Below are positions 57,646-61,442 of a DNA stretch of 61,442 nt, piece by piece. Source of the DNA: an uncultured Prevotella sp. (GTDB lineage Bacteria; Bacteroidota; Bacteroidia; Bacteroidales; Bacteroidaceae). The first letter of the stretch is position 1, and each line of letters begins with the position of its first letter. Both the position numbers and the translations under genes were made by a program. Location of the stretch: contig CAJODL010000014.1 in the NCBI GenBank assembly GCA_905233165.1, forward strand, positions 1 through 61,442, read 5' to 3'. The notes under the pieces are model-generated. The model made no database searches. It had not been told where the DNA came from and was given only the letters and a program-made list of their open reading frames with translations.

Positions 57646-58530
57646 ATGACTCAAAAAAATCGTTTCGCCATCTTTGGAAATGTCTATCAAAGGAAAAAGT
57701 CCCAGGCAATATTCAAACTTATTGCCATATTGCAGCGTAATGATGCAGAAATCTATGTTGACCGCCCGTTCTATGAGTTTATTACAGAGGGGCAGCACAT
57801 GGACGTAAAGGTTGATGGCATCTTTGATGGTGATGATTTCGATGTCGATTACGCCATCTCGATGGGCGGCGACGGTACGCTACTCAAGACAGCTGCAAGG
57901 GTGCATAGTAAGGATACGCCAATCATTGGTGTTAACATCGGGCGATTGGGCTTCTTGGCGGATGTAGCGCCTTCAGAGATAGAGATGGCGATATCTGATA
58001 TCTACGCAGGAAACTATCGCGTGGATGAACATTCGGTCATCAAAATCGAAACATCCGGCGAAGAAAAATTGGAAAGCAGTCCGTTCGCCCTTAATGATAT
58101 CGCTATTCTGAAAAGGGATAACGCATCAATGATATCAATCAGAGCAAGTATCAACGGCGAATATGTAACAACGTATCAGGCTGATGGACTAATCGTCACA
58201 ACACCGACGGGCTCGACGGCATATAATCTGTCTAACGGCGGTCCAATTATCGCTCCCGGAACGGGCACGTTGTGTCTCACAGCGGTGGCTCCTCATAGCC
58301 TGAATATCCGCCCGATTGTAGTGCCGGACAATTCTGTGATATCTTTAAAGGTAGAGAGCCGCAGCCATTCTGTGCTTGTTGCCGTAGATGGAAAATCAAC
58401 AAGCCTGAGCGATGGTACAGAGGTGCGCATATCAAAAGCAAAACATACTGTTCGCATAATACGTTTCTCAGACCGTAAATATTATTCTACGTTGCGTGAG
58501 AAAATGATGTGGGGACTTGACCAAAGATGA
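57646..58530 (+). CDS. nadK: NAD kinase
   Basis: This 294-residue protein has the NAD kinase motifs SMGGDGTLLKTA (GGDGT, about 73-77), GVNIGRLGFLAD, the NE/D-type segment (FALNDIAILKR) and TTPTGSTAYNLSNGGP. It phosphorylates NAD to NADP in the cytoplasm. Its stop overlaps the ABC transporter start by ATGA, so the two genes are translationally coupled; a functional link is not evident. Confidence 0.97.
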   Translation: MTQKNRFAIFGNVYQRKKSQAIFKLIAILQRNDAEIYVDRPFYEFITEGQHMDVKVDGIFDGDDFDVDYAISMGGDGTLLKTAARVHSKDTPIIGVNIGRLGFLADVAPSEIEMAISDIYAGNYRVDEHSVIKIETSGEEKLESSPFALNDIAILKRDNASMISIRASINGEYVTTYQADGLIVTTPTGSTAYNLSNGGPIIAPGTGTLCLTAVAPHSLNIRPIVVPDNSVISLKVESRSHSVLVAVDGKSTSLSDGTEVRISKAKHTVRIIRFSDRKYYSTLREKMMWGLDQR

Positions 58531-60194
58531 GAATACTACGCCCAAATACCACGTACAGCATAGGTCGGATATCACGCTGGATATGGGATTCGTCCAGAGA
58601 TAACCGACTGCAGGCTATCCTGAATACTTCTATAGGATTGCTGGATGTGGCGTTGGCGCTGTTGTCGGTGTGGACGGTGCAACGCGCTATAGATATAGCT
58701 TCTCACCAACTTGACGGCGATGTTATTATGGCGGTCGTATGGATGGCATTGGTGATATCCGGCACGTTTGTTCTCGACTTCTGCTCTACATGGGTGAAGA
58801 ATTACTACGGAGTTCGTGCACAGAATCGTATGCAGCGACGTATGTTGGGGCATATCCTGCATTCGGAATTTCAGGGTAGGAACTCAATGCACAGCGGCGA
58901 TGTGATAAATCGTCTCGAATCGGATGTGAATACTGTTGTAAATTTCGTTGCAGAGACAATCCCGAATGCTGTATCGGTGTTCTGCCTTTTTGTGGGTGCC
59001 TTCGTGTATCTTTATTCTTTGGATAACCGACTGGCAATTATAATTGTTATAATGTTTCCTCTCTTCTTGTTGGTGAGCAAGATTTATGTCAGTCGTATGC
59101 GTGAATTGTCTAGAGACGTCCGTAACTCTGACAGTATGGTGCAGAGTCTGTTACAAGAGTCGATACAGAATCGTATTCTTGTAAAAACCTTGGAGGGGGA
59201 GGATACTATTATTGATAAACTTACGACCCAACATGATGTTCTTCATCGCAAGGTGATACGTCGTACAAAGTTTTCTGTCTTTTCGAGTATGCTGGTGAGC
59301 ATCGGCTTTGCATCCGGATATATCGTGGCTTTCGCATGGGGCGCTCTGCGATTGGCGGCAGGAACATTGACTTATGGCGGAATGTCGGCGTTCTTGCAGT
59401 TGGTAAATAGGGTGCAGCGGCCTGCTAGAGCACTTACAAATCTCGCTCCGCAGTTTGTCTCTGTCTTTACAGCGGCTGAGCGTCTGATGATTCTTGAAGA
59501 TGTGCCCCTGGAGAAACAAGGAAAGCAGATTCCGCTTGCGGGACCTTGTGGCATAGCTGTCCGTAATGTGACATATGCTTACCCAGAAACTCCTGACAAA
59601 ATTATCATCCGAAATCTTTCGTTTGATTTCAAGCCAGGTACTTGTACAGCAGTTATGGGTGAGACAGGGGCAGGAAAAACAACGCTGATTCGTATGATTC
59701 TGGCATTACTGAAGCCTGTTGAGGGCAGCGTTAATATATATAATGTGGTAAAGGATATACCGGTTTCTCCACAAACTCGCTGTAATATCATATACGTTCC
59801 GCAAGGAAACACGATGATGTCAGGCACGATACGTGAAAACTTACAGATGGGAAATGTTGATGCAACGGATGATGAGATGTATGAGGCCCTTGATGTTGCT
59901 TGCGCTGATTTCGTCCGTTCTCTCCCAGACGGTTTGGATACTGAGTTCTCAGAACAGGGCGGGGGACTAAGTGAAGGACAGGCGCAGCGTATATGTGTTG
60001 CTAGGGCATTGTTGCGCAATTGTCCGTTGATGATTTTGGATGAGGCTACCAGCGCTTTGGATAGTGAAACAGAAAAGAAACTTCTCAACAATCTCCTTAC
60101 GGATAGGTCACGAACCATCATTTTTATCACACACCGACAGGTCGTGCTGGATTATTGTGATGCTTCCCTGCATTTAATGCGAAAAAGACAATAA
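58527..60194 (+). CDS. ABC transporter, fused permease and ATPase (exporter type)
   Basis: This 555-residue half-transporter has about six membrane helices (residues 30-310), including the coupling segment LEGEDTIIDKL. The nucleotide-binding domain (about 330-555) has Walker A GETGAGKTT, a Q-loop (YVPQGNTMMSG), the signature LSEGQAQR, Walker B LMILDEATSALD and the H-loop FITHRQ. It should work as a homodimer exporting lipids, peptides or drugs. The substrate is unknown and no accessory protein is adjacent. Confidence 0.94.
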   Translation: MRILRPNTTYSIGRISRWIWDSSRDNRLQAILNTSIGLLDVALALLSVWTVQRAIDIASHQLDGDVIMAVVWMALVISGTFVLDFCSTWVKNYYGVRAQNRMQRRMLGHILHSEFQGRNSMHSGDVINRLESDVNTVVNFVAETIPNAVSVFCLFVGAFVYLYSLDNRLAIIIVIMFPLFLLVSKIYVSRMRELSRDVRNSDSMVQSLLQESIQNRILVKTLEGEDTIIDKLTTQHDVLHRKVIRRTKFSVFSSMLVSIGFASGYIVAFAWGALRLAAGTLTYGGMSAFLQLVNRVQRPARALTNLAPQFVSVFTAAERLMILEDVPLEKQGKQIPLAGPCGIAVRNVTYAYPETPDKIIIRNLSFDFKPGTCTAVMGETGAGKTTLIRMILALLKPVEGSVNIYNVVKDIPVSPQTRCNIIYVPQGNTMMSGTIRENLQMGNVDATDDEMYEALDVACADFVRSLPDGLDTEFSEQGGGLSEGQAQRICVARALLRNCPLMILDEATSALDSETEKKLLNNLLTDRSRTIIFITHRQVVLDYCDASLHLMRKRQ

Positions 60195-60225
60195 GAGATA
60201 ATTCTCTAACCTAACATTAATAACA

Positions 60226-61212
60226 ATGATGATGAACAAAAAAGTATTTTCGCTTGCACTATTTATGATGGCTGCAGCTATTCCTTCTGCTTTTGCACAG
60301 AAAGGAAAAAATGAAATGGTGGCATACCTGTTTACCTATTTTAATGGTAATAGTCCTAAACAGGAACAAATCTGTTATGCCCTGAGTGATGATGGATATA
60401 ACTATACTCCGCTTAACGGTGGGGAACCGGTTATTAAGAGTGATACGATTGCATTGACCCAGTGTGTTCGAGATCCACACATTCTCAGATGTGAGGATGG
60501 CAAGACTTTTTATATGGTTGTTACTGACATGCGCTCTGAATTGGGATGGTCAAGTAATAGGGGTATGGTGTTGCTTAAGTCAACAGACTTGATTAACTGG
60601 GAGCATCATACTATAAATTTCCCAACCCGCTATACGAAAACATGGCATAACGTAATTCGTGTGTGGGCTCCAGAGACAATATATGATCATCGCGCAAAAA
60701 AGTATATGGTGTTTTACTCTCTTCGTACCAGCGACAGCGACTCGTATGATAAAATATACTATCAATATGCAAACAAAGATTTTACTGATCTGGAGGGAGA
60801 GCCAAAGTGGCTGTTTGATGCGGGAAATGCTACTATTGATGGAGACATAGTATATAATGAGGCTGATAAGTTGTATCACCTATTCTATAAACAGGAGGCA
60901 GGACGCGGCATTTATCAGGCTGTCGCAAAGCAACTGACTGACAAGTGGAAAATGATTTCTGGAAATGTTGAACAGACAAAGGAATCTGTGGAAGGCGTTG
61001 GCGTATGCAAAACTATAGATGGAAAATCGTGGATAGTTATGTATGACTGTTACGGAAATGGACATTATCAGTTCTGTCGTTCTGAAGATTTGAAGACGTT
61101 TCATTTTGTACAGAATACCGCCACACAAGGAATTTTCACTCCTCGACATGGTACAATTATCCCTATTACACAGGCAGAAAAGGAGCGTTTGCTAAAGAAA
61201 TACGGGAAATAA
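60226..61212 (+). CDS. Secreted GH43-like (five-bladed propeller) glycosidase
   Basis: This 328-residue protein has a signal peptide (about 1-24, ending AFA) and a single beta-propeller domain. Typical GH43-clan segments are YLFTYFNGN (near the start), CVRDPHILR (an Asp suited as base), GMVLLKSTDLINWEHH, RVWAPETIYD (with the likely Glu/Asp site) and TIDGDIVYNE. GH43 enzymes remove arabinose or xylose from plant polysaccharides. The catalytic triad cannot be fixed by eye, so activity is unproven. It lies 31 bp after the ABC gene and ends at a strong terminator. With the GH53 fusion it suggests use of pectin side chains. Confidence 0.88.
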   Translation: MMMNKKVFSLALFMMAAAIPSAFAQKGKNEMVAYLFTYFNGNSPKQEQICYALSDDGYNYTPLNGGEPVIKSDTIALTQCVRDPHILRCEDGKTFYMVVTDMRSELGWSSNRGMVLLKSTDLINWEHHTINFPTRYTKTWHNVIRVWAPETIYDHRAKKYMVFYSLRTSDSDSYDKIYYQYANKDFTDLEGEPKWLFDAGNATIDGDIVYNEADKLYHLFYKQEAGRGIYQAVAKQLTDKWKMISGNVEQTKESVEGVGVCKTIDGKSWIVMYDCYGNGHYQFCRSEDLKTFHFVQNTATQGIFTPRHGTIIPITQAEKERLLKKYGK

Positions 61213-61235
61213 ATAGGCTTTTTTCGATTTTTGGG

Positions 61236-61272
61236 TAGGCAATTGACGTTTTAAGCATCAATTGCCTATTTT
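61236..61272 (+). terminator. Terminator after GH43-like gene
   Basis: A perfect 11-bp stem (taggcaattga, 61236-61246 with 61258-61268) with an 11-nt loop, then TTTT. Confidence 0.88.
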
Positions 61273-61347
61273 GTTTCTTGCTTTCCTTGATTTGAGTCAA
61301 CGAAAAATGGAAAAATGAAAGTTTTTTGAAAATTTCTCGAAAAAAAA

Positions 61348-61379
61348 TTTGGTCAGTTGAAAAAAAAGTCATACCTTTG
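61348..61379 (+). promoter_or_regulatory. Promoter reading out of the right edge
   Basis: TTTG (61348-61351) and TACCTTTG (61372-61379) are 20 nt apart, a near-perfect match. At least 63 nt follow without a start codon in a convincing ORF, so the transcript has a leader or an RNA gene beyond the window. Confidence 0.8.
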
Positions 61380-61442
61380 CATCCGCTTTCCCAAAAACGG
61401 GTGTAAAAAAGCACAAGCGATATTTGATATATTTTACATAAA

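Overview
The window looks like a chromosomal segment of a Bacteroidales bacterium, most likely Prevotella or a close relative. The evidence is the -33 TTTG / -7 TAnnTTTG promoters, near-absence of Shine-Dalgarno sequences, Bacteroidetes-restricted families (DUF4292, DUF4876, DUF4954, DUF6057, DUF6850, BspA-type leucine-rich repeats, DPE2-like MalQ), lipoprotein and Tat signals, and the gene order dut-TPR-DUF4292-EnvC. No rRNA, tRNA, CRISPR array or transposase was found.

Region by region. 1-8258 is the 3' part of a giant gene made of YGGG-type repeats. 8259-11531 is an accessory islet: a DUF234-type ATPase/nuclease gene and a PIN toxin-antitoxin pair, each followed by a copy of one punctuating intergenic repeat, then a 150-bp element closed by a 16-bp inverted repeat. 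11532-15879 (minus) is tatA, tatC, a polyferredoxin with an internal Tat motif, and a Tat-exported aldo/keto reductase with ferredoxin clusters. Divergent from it, 16048-24872 (plus) encodes an HMA metal-binding protein, a TonB-dependent receptor, a DUF4876 lipoprotein, a DUF6850 barrel, a leucine-rich repeat protein and a small FMN-binding carrier. 25131-28048 carries a GH53-cyclophilin fusion, rubredoxin and a GH25 lysozyme. 28122-31503 (minus) is efp-GT2-radC-DUF59-lpxH. 31737-36302 (plus) is rpmH, dut and an envelope cluster. 36426-53259 (minus) is cysK, an intracellular glucan module (GH13, MalQ) interleaved with a CXXCH/PD40 lipoprotein and DUF6057, an antiporter, class I fumarase, an M16 protease, DUF4954 and hflX. 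53623-57556 (minus) is a TlpA-like thioredoxin, recG, ispD and a DJ-1 protein. 57646-61212 (plus) is nadK, an ABC exporter and a GH43-like protein.

The most unusual features are three. First, the intergenic regions are filled with short tandem repeats, mostly 7-nt units that fit one degenerate pattern (AGKTNAN). These often begin at a stop codon, and in several genes they supply the stop codon, the start codon, the signal peptide or an interdomain linker. Second, the 8.3-11.5 kb islet has a cassette-like layout with no visible recombinase. Third, two divergent operons pair a Tat/iron-sulfur export module with an outer-membrane receptor and flavin-carrier module, which suggests an extracytoplasmic redox or metal system. 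Functions inferred from layout are marked as inference in each entry.
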